Shown here in pieces: positions 46,899 through 56,640 of a DNA stretch of 64,000 nt (positions are counted from its first letter, which is position 1; each line of letters starts with the position of its first letter). The notes under the pieces are model-generated. The model did no database searches. It was not told the origin of the DNA and was given only the letters and a program-made list of their open reading frames with translations. Position numbers and translations under genes: made by a program. Source of the DNA: Nakazawaea peltata (lineage: Eukaryota > Ascomycota > Pichiomycetes > Alaninales > Pachysolenaceae); the NCBI GenBank assembly GCA_001599355.1, contig BCGQ01000006.1, positions 496,001 through 560,000 on the forward strand, given 5' to 3'.

Positions 46899-47607
46899 TA
46901 ATATTAAAGGGAGGCTAATAAAAAAAATAAGAGAAGGCAAATTTTTCCTCGTGCTGAAGTAGTGTACGAAAAATCAATGTTTGAGCTGAAAGTGTTACCC
47001 TGCCTGGTCGTGTAGCAATCTAAGGAACTACCAAGGGACGGCTTACAATCCAGGGTACCATCCAAGGGAGTAATGCATGAGAGACCATCATTGCTCGTTT
47101 CACAATATCGATCTCAGGGGCTCGTTACGTCACATGAACTAGGCTCAGCAACACAGCGCCTCGTTGTTCTAGTCAACCAAACGCTTAAAGGCAGTGAGAG
47201 AAGAAAATTTAGAGAAAAAAAGAAACGTTCACTTTGCTTCTTGCTACTGAAATGGGCGAAATTGCACAGCGTTAAGCTGCGATGAGCTTTCTGTTTTGGG
47301 AAAGAAACAAACTTTAATAAGGGCCTTGGTGGGGATGGCTTGGAAAGTGAAGGAGGGAAGTTGAGAAGGGCTCAGAAGTTAACGGTGGTGAGATGGTGCT
47401 TGGGTACCGTTCTATATGGTCTCTGTGACCCAAGATCTCTCTGAAATCTATCTCCTGCTAAATTTTAACTAATGTCTCATCTTTAATTAATACCTGAAAA
47501 TTTTAATTAGGTAAACAAGCAAAAGCAAAACAAAAAATCCTTCATGCATAGTGCCAAATAAACAGAGATGCACCATGAATTTCATCTTTCTGTCAAAATG
47601 AACAAAC

Positions 47608-47615
47608 TATAAATA
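47608..47615 (+). promoter_or_regulatory. TATA box of SUR7-type gene
   Basis: TATAAATA 63 bases before the ATG at 47678, a consensus TATA element. Confidence 0.55.
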
Positions 47616-47677
47616 AAGGGGACAATCTCAGTATTGCTATGAATTGTAGTTGAGTAAACTGTGTAAATTGATCAAAA

Positions 47678-48727
47678 ATGAAGAACGGTTCTACTAAGAG
47701 AAAGCTTCTCACTTTCATTCCATTATTTTTCTTGCTGGGTTCTGCCCTTTTGATGTTCTTCCTCTTGTTGTCAGGACTGAGTTCGTCATCTTCCACTTTA
47801 CAAAACTTTTTCTGGTTGAAGGCTGATACTTCAGACTTTGGTGGTAATTATTCCAGAACCAAATGGACTAACTACAGATTATGTGACGCTAGTGATGTCA
47901 AGGAGTGTGGAAATTCTCAAGCTGCTTTACCAATTTCTCCAAAGGATAACTTTGGATCTTCCTCCAAATTGCCAAACGATTTCATTAAGAATAGAAACCA
48001 ATACTACTATGAAAGTAGAGGTGCTTGGCTGCTTTTGGTGCTTGGTCTTTTCTTCACTTTTATCTCCTTTTTGATTAGTGTCCCAAGTTGCTGCTCATCT
48101 TCTAGTATTTTCTTGAGTATCACATCTATTGTATGTGTTTTGCTGTTTGTTTGTACTGCAGTCTCTGCTCTGTTATATACTCATATCACCACTAAGCTGA
48201 AGAATGCCTTCGAGAAGGGAGGTTATGATCTGAGTGTCGGAAAGAAGTCAATGGCTTTCATTTGGACTGCTGTTTTGTTATTAGCTGCTTCTTCTCTCTT
48301 CACTGTATTCTTGGGATGTTGCCAATTCACCGTCAACAGAGTCAAGGGCCGTAATAGAAGAAGAGAACTGAAGTTGCAACTGCAACAAGAGAAGGATACT
48401 GTTTCTAGCAACAATTTCTCAGAAGATGATGCTACCTACATGAATACCAATAACAATAACTACGAACTGAACCAAACTTCTAAAGCTAATGTTCCATTCT
48501 GGAAGAAATTCGGTGGTAAGACCACAGCTGCTGGTGCTGGTGCTGGTGTAGCTGCTGGTACCGCTGGTACCGCTGCTTATGATCAGTCAATTGATACCGT
48601 ACCTCAACAAACCAGTCAATCCTCAAAGGTAAATTTCTTCAGAGTTCGTAATACCAAGGACTCCGCTCCAGTCACTACTGCTTCCGAAAATTACGGAAAG
48701 CAAAGAACTGATACCATCGATGTATAA
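47678..48727 (+). CDS. SUR7: Sur7/Fmp45-family eisosome (MCC) membrane protein
   Basis: Four-span plasma-membrane protein of eisosome-associated MCC patches, 349 residues. Spans lie at about 10-31, 113-136, 143-166 and 194-217. The first extracellular loop has the family pattern WTNYRLCDASDVKECGNSQA with paired cysteines. The cytosolic C-terminus is long, Gln/Asn-rich, with an Ala/Gly run near 283-300. The S. cerevisiae paralogues Sur7, Fmp45 and Ynl194c are about 300 residues; which one this corresponds to is not certain, so the symbol marks the family. The start is the ATG at 47678 with a TATA box 63 bases upstream. Confidence 0.85.
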   Translation: MKNGSTKRKLLTFIPLFFLLGSALLMFFLLLSGLSSSSSTLQNFFWLKADTSDFGGNYSRTKWTNYRLCDASDVKECGNSQAALPISPKDNFGSSSKLPNDFIKNRNQYYYESRGAWLLLVLGLFFTFISFLISVPSCCSSSSIFLSITSIVCVLLFVCTAVSALLYTHITTKLKNAFEKGGYDLSVGKKSMAFIWTAVLLLAASSLFTVFLGCCQFTVNRVKGRNRRRELKLQLQQEKDTVSSNNFSEDDATYMNTNNNNYELNQTSKANVPFWKKFGGKTTAAGAGAGVAAGTAGTAAYDQSIDTVPQQTSQSSKVNFFRVRNTKDSAPVTTASENYGKQRTDTIDV

Positions 48728-49656
48728 TTAATTGGCTACGTAATTTTTTTCAAAGTTTAATTTTTCAACCGTAGAGATGAGGGGTGTAAACTGACTATAG
48801 GCTATCCTTTAACTAGTAGAACAATCTGGATCACTCGTTTTGGGGGTGTAAAATTACATAAGCCACGATGCAAGCGAAAAAGTGTAGCAAAGTTGATTTT
48901 CCCGTCCAACCGAACTTTTTAGGAGAAAAAAAATGAGTGAGCAGGGGAGTCGTGTAAGAGTGAAAGAAAATTTTACCCCGGATTTTATGACAGATTGCTT
49001 TAGTCAGGAAGAGGAAGGAAATAAAAGTGGGGTGGAATTCTATGAATGAGGGATTTATGGACAAATGGCTTGATAGTTTAATTGTATCAGTTGTAGATTG
49101 TATTGTGATAAGGCCCGGGAGTTTTCTGGTAGTTAGATAACCCAAGATTGCTCTATACACCATCTTTCCGGGGTGAAATATCACACCACAAACGGATGAT
49201 ATTTCTTTTTTCGCAACTGGCTCTCCAGTTTATTGTTGAGTTCTGGGGTGAAAATATTGTTCTGAGCCTCTCAAAAACTAAGGTATCCTGCATTTTATCA
49301 CTTAAATCAAGTAAATGACCATCTGAAAAAGATGACCGGGGCGGTTTTTTGTTCTTTTTTTTTCGTTTTTTTGAGTAAACGATCTGGAAAGGCTTGAAGA
49401 TCCGAACCATTCAGTCACATTCCAAAAAATGAATAAAAGAAAACTTCCATAACTCCATGGTTTGTATGGATAAGCTTGAAAAAAGTAAGATTATGTCAAA
49501 AAATTGTGCACCTGCAGTGACTGAGCCTATACAATTTTTTATAATACAAATCGTTTAGCTCAAAATATATATAGGAAGCGACACCCCCTCTGGAATCCGG
49601 GGAAACGCTGTAGTCGTAATTGACATTTATTTATTTACTATTTATTATTATGCATC
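48728..49656. other. Intergenic region upstream of Cat8/Sip4-like gene
   Basis: About 930 bases with no supported gene. The region is AT-rich, with a T-rich run at 49345-49370 and the TATATATA element at 49566-49573. A long regulated promoter is plausible for a carbon-source regulator. Confidence 0.5.
49566..49573 (+). promoter_or_regulatory. TATA element of Cat8/Sip4-like gene
   Basis: TATATATA, 84-91 bases upstream of the ATG at 49657. Confidence 0.45.
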
Positions 49657-52275
49657 ATGTCTTTGGAAGAGAATAAGAAGTGGGATATCATTAAAACTGA
49701 TAACGGGAAGCAGCGTATCTCACAACTGTGTGATCGTTGTTGTACCAAGAAGATTAAATGTGATGGTAAGCCGGGAGCTTGTTCCAATTGCTTGAAGATT
49801 GGTTTTTTCTGTAAAACAACTGATAAATTGAAAAGATCTTCTTTCCCAAAGGGTTATACAAAGACTTTGGAGAAACAGGTGATTGAGTTGGAATTGGAGA
49901 ATAACAAAATAAAGATGGAATTGGAGGAGATGAAGAGACGTTTACAGAACTCATCTGGTATTATGCAACCAATTACTGCTAGTAATCCTATTTTGGATGA
50001 TATTAATTCTGTTATGAATGCTTCCGATAGGGATGATGATTTCTTCAACTTCAGTACTGATTTCTTCAATACTGAGGAGCAATTACAACTCATTCCTAAG
50101 CAGGAATTGCATCATGATTATCTTGGATTTGACCAGTTGAAGCAAACCAATTTTGCCGATTACTTGGCCCTGTCGCATAATATTGAAATCGCGGTCGATA
50201 AGTCGCAAATTCTGGAGGAGTCACGTGACTTCAACGAATTACTCCTCAAATATATCAAACCTCTCTTGAATAAAGATCCAAATATCAAGGATTCCTTGTT
50301 CAATGAGAATAAGATTGATAATTTGATCTCGAAATTCTTCAAGAATTTCAACAAATTGATCCCTATCTTGGATTTCAAGAAATTTTGCAATCAATATTTG
50401 AACTTTGTCAATAAATTTGATATTGAAAGCTTGAAATTACAAGGAGGTCAAGGATATAACTTCAACTCGGATGAGAGAGTGTTCATTTTAAAGTTGATGC
50501 TCATTGTAAAATTCAACTTCAATAACACATCCATATTTAACAAACCAAACTCGTTTGACTATATGATTTTCGATTTTTCGTCTTTCATGGAATGGGTCAA
50601 AGATATTAATTTTGTAAAACCGTCGATTGACAACCTTGAGCTCTTGTTATTGTTATTATCATATCTTTATCATTTTGAGATCCCATTTGAGACGGCTAAG
50701 ACTCTGAAGTATAACGATTGGTGCTACGAGTTGTTGTCTCTTTCTTTGCATTATATCAACTCTATGGGATTAAATATCAATAATGAGAATGTAATCAGCC
50801 CGGCCTCTGAAGACAAGGAATCTCTTATTACTTATCAGCTTATCAGGTTGAAATTGTACTGGAGTTTCAGAGTTTTGTTACGTTCCATTAAGATTGAATT
50901 TAACTACACTTTCAAGAATTTGAAGATGATGAAGGAGTTATTTAAACCTGATACTTTGGAGTCCGTTTATGTATTTGAGGATTCTTTAAAGTACACTTCT
51001 CATTTATTGAATTTGATCAAACTTATCCCTATCAATTTCACTGAATTGACGACATTTGAGAAGCAAAAAGTCGAGCTTGATTTGGATCAATGGTTTGAAC
51101 AATTCCAATCTTGCCTCAAAGATACTCCCGAGGATAAAATTGAAGAAGATACTACTCCATGGGAGTTACTGTCTATGTATTATTACTATAAATTTGCGAT
51201 CAACAAGTCTTGTGCTGCTGATATTATAGTTAATGGATATAAGAGATTATACCAAGTTATGAGTTATGTGAAGAAACCAAAGGTGTCTCGTGGCCGTAAA
51301 AAGAGAGGATATCATGAGATGATGGAGAAGTTAAAGCTGAACTCTAGTAATGGAAATGGAGAAGAAATCATTCGGATGATGAGTAAATTGGATTCTTTGA
51401 GTCAATATGAAGTTGACTTGATTAATGATCAGCTCAGTGGCATTTCTGCCGTCTTTATAAACTTATTAATGGTTGCATGTTTGCATGAGGTCAGTAGTAG
51501 ACCAGAATCAGCTTCAGAATTGAAAATCCATGATATTTACATGGTTTTAAATATTGGTCTTGCGGGCAAGACAGCATTACAACATCTGTTGCTTGAAGGA
51601 ATTGCTTCTAAATTTGATATTGTTCTTCCAGCATTGGTCATTTGTAAAGATGAGATTTCTCCTGTCAAGTCCGAGTGTTCTCCATTGTCAGTTACTTCAC
51701 CAAATGCCATCGCAAATTCGAAGACAATTGATATTTCGAAAGAATTCAATGATTTGCATGATTCTTTCATTATCCATGCTCCTGCTTCACCTACTAATTC
51801 CATACTGACTACGGCTACTAATTCTGAATTCTCTTATAACATGTCCAGAAATTCATCTATTTCGACTAATTCGATGTTCATGTCAAGAACACCTTCTTTG
51901 AAGCAACATGCTGTCGAAAGATCAAAGAAAATGAGACGTACTTCGTCTCTTGATGGCGTAGTTAGTGATGTAGATGACGATTTAGTCGAGGAAAATGGTG
52001 GTAAAGTAAGAGTTGAATCATTATTCAGTCATATGAATAGACTGTCTACGATGGCACCACCTTCGAGTCATCCTGTGGCCCAGATTTCCTCTCAAAATGA
52101 AAAGGATGTTCTGGAGACTGATATTTCTATGGATGTTACTCTGAATTTATCACCTCTGAAAATATTCAGAGAGGAAGACTCTATTAATTTAGGTTACTCG
52201 TCTCATTTCCAAATGTACAAGGATGATGATGATCTCTTACGTCTTAAGCAGCGTCTTTTAAATTTTAGCAAATAA
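49657..52275 (+). CDS. Cat8/Sip4-like Zn2Cys6 transcription factor
   Basis: Zinc-cluster factor of 872 residues. The cluster is C25-x2-C28-x6-C35-x6-C42-x2-C45-x6-C52. CTG at 49726 gives RISQ-A-CDRCC, and the following KIGFFCKTTDKLKRSSFPKG then YTKTLEKQVIELELEN matches the Cat8/Sip4 pattern (cluster, SDKL, PKGYTESLE, coiled coil) that activates gluconeogenic genes through CSRE sites. The fungal middle homology region is at about 215-530. The cluster is diverged: CDRCR is CDRCC and the usual GKRP is GKPG, so DNA specificity may differ. The C-terminal third is Ser/Asn-rich with a late acidic helix. Assignment to the Cat8/Sip4 group is by motif memory. Confidence 0.8.
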   Translation: MSLEENKKWDIIKTDNGKQRISQLCDRCCTKKIKCDGKPGACSNCLKIGFFCKTTDKLKRSSFPKGYTKTLEKQVIELELENNKIKMELEEMKRRLQNSSGIMQPITASNPILDDINSVMNASDRDDDFFNFSTDFFNTEEQLQLIPKQELHHDYLGFDQLKQTNFADYLALSHNIEIAVDKSQILEESRDFNELLLKYIKPLLNKDPNIKDSLFNENKIDNLISKFFKNFNKLIPILDFKKFCNQYLNFVNKFDIESLKLQGGQGYNFNSDERVFILKLMLIVKFNFNNTSIFNKPNSFDYMIFDFSSFMEWVKDINFVKPSIDNLELLLLLLSYLYHFEIPFETAKTLKYNDWCYELLSLSLHYINSMGLNINNENVISPASEDKESLITYQLIRLKLYWSFRVLLRSIKIEFNYTFKNLKMMKELFKPDTLESVYVFEDSLKYTSHLLNLIKLIPINFTELTTFEKQKVELDLDQWFEQFQSCLKDTPEDKIEEDTTPWELLSMYYYYKFAINKSCAADIIVNGYKRLYQVMSYVKKPKVSRGRKKRGYHEMMEKLKLNSSNGNGEEIIRMMSKLDSLSQYEVDLINDQLSGISAVFINLLMVACLHEVSSRPESASELKIHDIYMVLNIGLAGKTALQHLLLEGIASKFDIVLPALVICKDEISPVKSECSPLSVTSPNAIANSKTIDISKEFNDLHDSFIIHAPASPTNSILTTATNSEFSYNMSRNSSISTNSMFMSRTPSLKQHAVERSKKMRRTSSLDGVVSDVDDDLVEENGGKVRVESLFSHMNRLSTMAPPSSHPVAQISSQNEKDVLETDISMDVTLNLSPLKIFREEDSINLGYSSHFQMYKDDDDLLRLKQRLLNFSK

Positions 52276-53937
52276 ATATTCTATGATTATGCCCTTTCCA
52301 ACCTTGTAGTCCAAGCCCCAACTAGGATTTATATTTTCAAAACATGGCAATGGGGAATGCAGTCACAAGACTAAATGTCGAAAGAAGAAACATTACTAAA
52401 TTTAGATCACCCCCTTCTAAGGACACTGCATGAGCGCAGAAATTTAGTATGTACTTTTTTCCTGCCTTGTGGGGCTTGGTCAATTTTAGTCTAATTTGTA
52501 AATAATAGAGAGCAAATAAGGTTAAGCTTTTTAGGAGAAATCTTGACGAGGTCTAGAGATGTGGATGAGGAAAAGGAGTAGGTTTGAGGTTGGATCTGAA
52601 AGGTGTAGTGACAAATAGCAAATAGGTGGAGGTAGTAATATGTGGCAATAGTTGGCAACAGTGGGCAATAGTTGGCACCAATAGTTAACATCAATAGGTA
52701 TGAAGCCATAAGGCAGAGTTATTAGAGTAGACTAACGGGGCTTAACTAAGATACTTGTATCGAAATATGATGTAAGATTTGAAAATTTACTGGCAGTTGA
52801 GTGCAATAACGATGGATTGTTTCTCTTCTGAATATTTTAGGAAAGACATCGTACTACTCTAAAAAGGGTAATAAAAACAGACAGGTATTGAGGCAATTCT
52901 TTGAAAATAGAGAGCTATGCATGGCTTCAGAAAGTACAAAAAGTTGACCAGAGCTTGAAAATACCATGTGTTCAAATAGATTAGACTAGAAGTGAAATTC
53001 GTCGCACGAGGGTAATTTCAAATATTGGTCTTCTGAGCACTTGTTCGCTAGATAAAATGCAAGATTAGTCCTGCCGGCCTTATCTCAATTGGATCAAAAC
53101 CTCACTTTAACCCTCGTGCTATCAGTTTGTTGTAATGCAGACTGAAATACTTTAAAATTCAGACTAAATTATCTAAAAAGTCTGTTTGCCCTTTTGTATA
53201 AGCCATCATAGCGCGCTTTTGCCCTTCTTAGAATTCGTACTATTTTTTTATTTTTATTGTGTCAAAAAAAAAAAAAAAGGAAAGCTAATATAGTCTAATT
53301 AGAGGAAACACGTGCGATATAGAAGCCTGGATTAAACCTTGCCATCTAAGATGTATACTTTTTACAAAGTATGAAGTATAGATATGGGATCTCTTTTAGA
53401 TATCCTTTTCCAATAATCTGAGAGCTATACATCTATGAGTCCCTCTATGTCTATGGTTAAACATATTACCGCTATAAATATACCCTGTCTCAACTATTAC
53501 TACAGTCAAATTATAGTATTTATTTGGGACTAAATGTGAACTTAAACTTTATAGTATATTTTTTAAATGTAAAAAAATACTATAGGTGCAGCACAGTAGG
53601 GTGAAAACAGAAAAAAGGGCGCACATATTTTTTGTAATCTCTTCGCCCAACCTTTTCGTATCGCCCAAGTCTTGGGACTATTACTTGATGCACAAGAGGA
53701 TAGCGATGTTGGAACAGCTGACAAGGACCGAAGAAGAGAATTCCTAAAACGGATCCACAAACAAAGTCCCGCCCATGGTGAATCGCGTCAAGTCAAACAA
53801 AAAGCGAAAAACTGGTGCATATCGAAGCATAATTAGTTGCTTAACGTACATTTCTAAAATATCTATATATATTTGTAGAGGTCCTAATTTTCCGATGGTT
53901 TTGTAAACGAAGACAGGGAATATCTAATAACAGCACG
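52276..53937. other. Large intergenic region upstream of first Mnn2-type gene
   Basis: About 1.66 kb with no ATG gene. It contains a 20-bp-period repeat (GGCAATAGTTGGCA at 52644 and 52664), a CACGTG E-box at 53309-53314, an A15 run near 53264, and an ATG-less open stretch (53600-53836). No tRNA or LTR signals were seen. Confidence 0.5.
53600..53836 (+). other. Possible relic or exon, 78 codons, no ATG
   Basis: An open frame between a TAG (53597-53599) and a TAG (53834-53836). The translation has a hydrophobic helix (FRIAQVLGLLLDAQ) then a charged, Lys/Arg-rich part (DKDRRREFLKRIHKQSPAHG). No in-frame ATG was seen. A chance open frame is a real possibility at this length. The opposite-strand frame here is judged a shadow. 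Confidence 0.12.
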
Positions 53938-55689
53938 ATGGGTTCACCAAGGTTGTCGAAGATTGTGATCTTATCGGTCACACTCTTGATCACTATGACG
54001 GTTTTCTATAACACCTTGATAAAATATGATGATGAGAGTTCTAGGGCCATTATCTCCAAGACCCAAACTACTATAAATAACATGGTCCCTGAGACTGTAA
54101 AGGGATCTCTTGGTTTTGGTTCAAAGAGTGGTTCCACTGCTGAGGATCAAACTGAAGAGATCAACACCTCTTTGAGAGCTTATGATTACGCTGATGTCAG
54201 AAATTTCACTGCTCAAGTTATGCATTTGGTTGATGAGTTCAGACCAAGAAAGAAGGCAGGAAAGAAACACGGTGAGGAGTGTACTTTGGAAACTTTGAGA
54301 ATTGATCCAGATTATGAGGGACCTGTCTATTCCAAGGATTACCTTTCCAAGTGTCTTATGATCAACTATGACACCTTTGAGGATTTGAAGGCCAAACATA
54401 AGAGCTTTGTCGACAACTTACCTTTGAGATTCCCACCAGGAATGTTCGAGGGAAGAGGTATTGTCATGGTTGGTGGTTCTAAGTATACTATGTTGGGATA
54501 CTTGGTGATCCGTATCTTGCGTGAGAGAGGTACAGAATTGCCTATCGAGGTGTTCATGCCTCCAGATGCTAGAGAAAACTACTACTGTGAGAACATCTTG
54601 CCTCAATACAATGCTAAATGTATTAGGTTGAACAGAATCATGGATCAAGAAAGAATTGATCAGTTGGATATCAAGGGATACCAATTGAAATCTTTACTGT
54701 TCATGCTGTCCAGTTTCGATGAGATGTTATATATTGATAGTGATAACTATCCTCTTTTCGATGTCGAGCCAATCTTTGAAGAGGCACCTTTCACCACCCA
54801 TGGAATGATTCTTTGGCCTGATTTCTGGAGACGTGCTACTTCGCCTCTGTTTTATGATATTGCAGGACTTGAGTTAGGTCCACAAGTAAGATTTGGAGTC
54901 GATACCGTCACCAACCCACTGATCTTCAAGATGATGGACTTGGATTTGGATTCTCAAGTAAGTATGCATGATAGAGAGAATGCCATTCCTGATGGAACTG
55001 GAGAAAGTTCGTGTATTTTCATGAAGAAAAACACCCATTTGAAGACCATGTTGTTAAGTATGTACTACAACGTATATGGACCAGAGAATTATTACTCCTT
55101 GCTTTCTCAAGACACTTTCGGAGAAGGTGATAAGGAAACTTTTGGAGCTCTGCTGGTTCTGGTTGGTGAGCCATATTGGCAAGTTAAGACCAGATCTCAA
55201 CCTGGTGGAGCTCTCTTACATACAGGTAAGAGACCAAGATCAACCACCATGTTGCAATACAACCCAATCACAGATTACAAGATTTACCAAGAATTATACG
55301 AGATGTTGCATTCAGCCAAACAAGATTCCTACGATAAATCAAGAGTCCCAGAGTACTATAACTCTCATAATAAGAACATCTCATTTGTGCATTACAATTT
55401 AGGAAAGTTGGAGCCTTTAGGTATGATCGGCTGGAACCGTAGATATGGGTATGACTTGACTGATATTGGATTTGATTTCGAGTTAAGAAACGTTGAGTTA
55501 ATGGTGGAAATGTTCTGTGCCCCAGAAGGAAGTGGTCGTGTCGAGTACGATTATATTGGTACTGAGGATAGACAGAAGGATCTGTGTAGGGAGAGTAAGA
55601 ATTTACGTGAGAGAATGTCCCTGACCAAAGATAAAGTTATCACCAATAAGCTGGACTTGGACAAATTGGAACCATTCTCTAACATTTGA
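53938..55689 (+). CDS. Mnn2/Mnn5-type alpha-1,2-mannosyltransferase (GT71), copy 1
   Basis: Golgi type II glycosyltransferase of 583 residues that adds alpha-1,2 mannose branches to N-glycan outer chains. A short cytosolic tail is followed by one membrane anchor (about 8-26). The luminal domain has CTLETLRIDPDYEGPVYSKD, GRGIVMVGGSKY, then KSL-A-FM-A-SSFDEMLYID with CTG as Ala. The metal-binding DxD is D267-S-D269 in YIDSDNYPLF. WPDFWRRATSPLFY and GEGDKETF are GT71 signatures, and an HYN block (FVHYNLGK) lies near 485. It is followed by a close paralogue in the same orientation. Mnn2 and Mnn5 cannot be separated from sequence alone. Confidence 0.88.
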   Translation: MGSPRLSKIVILSVTLLITMTVFYNTLIKYDDESSRAIISKTQTTINNMVPETVKGSLGFGSKSGSTAEDQTEEINTSLRAYDYADVRNFTAQVMHLVDEFRPRKKAGKKHGEECTLETLRIDPDYEGPVYSKDYLSKCLMINYDTFEDLKAKHKSFVDNLPLRFPPGMFEGRGIVMVGGSKYTMLGYLVIRILRERGTELPIEVFMPPDARENYYCENILPQYNAKCIRLNRIMDQERIDQLDIKGYQLKSLLFMLSSFDEMLYIDSDNYPLFDVEPIFEEAPFTTHGMILWPDFWRRATSPLFYDIAGLELGPQVRFGVDTVTNPLIFKMMDLDLDSQVSMHDRENAIPDGTGESSCIFMKKNTHLKTMLLSMYYNVYGPENYYSLLSQDTFGEGDKETFGALLVLVGEPYWQVKTRSQPGGALLHTGKRPRSTTMLQYNPITDYKIYQELYEMLHSAKQDSYDKSRVPEYYNSHNKNISFVHYNLGKLEPLGMIGWNRRYGYDLTDIGFDFELRNVELMVEMFCAPEGSGRVEYDYIGTEDRQKDLCRESKNLRERMSLTKDKVITNKLDLDKLEPFSNI

Positions 55690-56640
55690 GTTTATATAAT
55701 ATAATATAATTTGCAATACCATATATTTAAAGATAGTGCATAGTTTATTATTGTCGTGTGGCTTGAGACAAGTAGGACTTGTGCTCCATTGCTTGATTAG
55801 ACCAAAATCGACAATGAAACAGAGAGTTAGGCCCGTCTGACAGCGATCTGGAATCTTCATTGTGATGTAGCCATGTGAGTACCTACAGATAAGGGCTGAA
55901 TCTGATGGTTGAGCCACCACGTTTTCTGACGACCCCCTTTTTGAGTTTCTTTTTTCGCTGAGCACATGTGAGCTGCAGGAGGGAGCACATGGGCTGTGGT
56001 TGAGGGTTAAAAGGGGTGAGTTAAGAAAAGGTGAGGAATTCAGTAAACCGATGGATGGTGTGGATGGAAGCAGATGGAAAGCAGCTGCAATACAGACGTG
56101 ATACAGAAGTAATACAGAAGAGCTCGATACGAGGTGCAAATTAGTGTGAGTGCAAATGGACTGGCTCAGATTTCAATAAACTGTTAATTTTCCCAAACCC
56201 CCCGTGCTCAATCGGGTAATGCGCAATAAGAAATATGTACATTCGAATTACATATTTGCCCATATTTTTTGCTGCGTGTAGGGCCATCCCCTTTATTACA
56301 TCCAGATCCACCTCGAACTAAACCTAAAGCTAGTGTGATTTAGCGGCATTTCCTCGTTTTACTGAGAGCCCAAGACATGATTCTAAAAGTGGTTCCTTTT
56401 TATTTTGGTCTTGCTGAACATTTGCAAGACACCCGCAGGATCAGACTGAATTCTTCTTGGTAATCCTAAAATTTTCCCCTTTGTCGCATCTCCCTTGCAA
56501 TATCGTATAAATATCAAGGTCTCGCCTTATTTATACTTTAAACGAGGTATACATATTTACTTGACTCTTTAGGTGCAGTGAAGTGTGAAGGACTGCTGGT
56601 TATTTCTTCATCTCACTCGTAAACTTTACAATCTGACAAG
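55690..56640. other. Spacer between the two Mnn2-type genes
   Basis: About 950 bases with no supported gene. The TATA element of the second gene is at 56506-56513. The opposite-strand open frames near 55603-56139 have no recognisable features. Confidence 0.5.
56506..56513 (+). promoter_or_regulatory. TATA box of second Mnn2-type gene
   Basis: TATAAATA about 130 bases before the ATG at 56641; a second TTTATA stretch lies some 20 bases further on. Confidence 0.5.

Larger units (their letters stand above)
46857..47677. other. Divergent intergenic region NPL3 / SUR7
   Basis: About 820 bases with no supported gene. It holds TTAACCGCCG (46889-46898), a short similar pair near 47028-47070 (ACCAAGGGA and ATCCAAGGGA) and the SUR7 TATA box. 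Confidence 0.5.
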
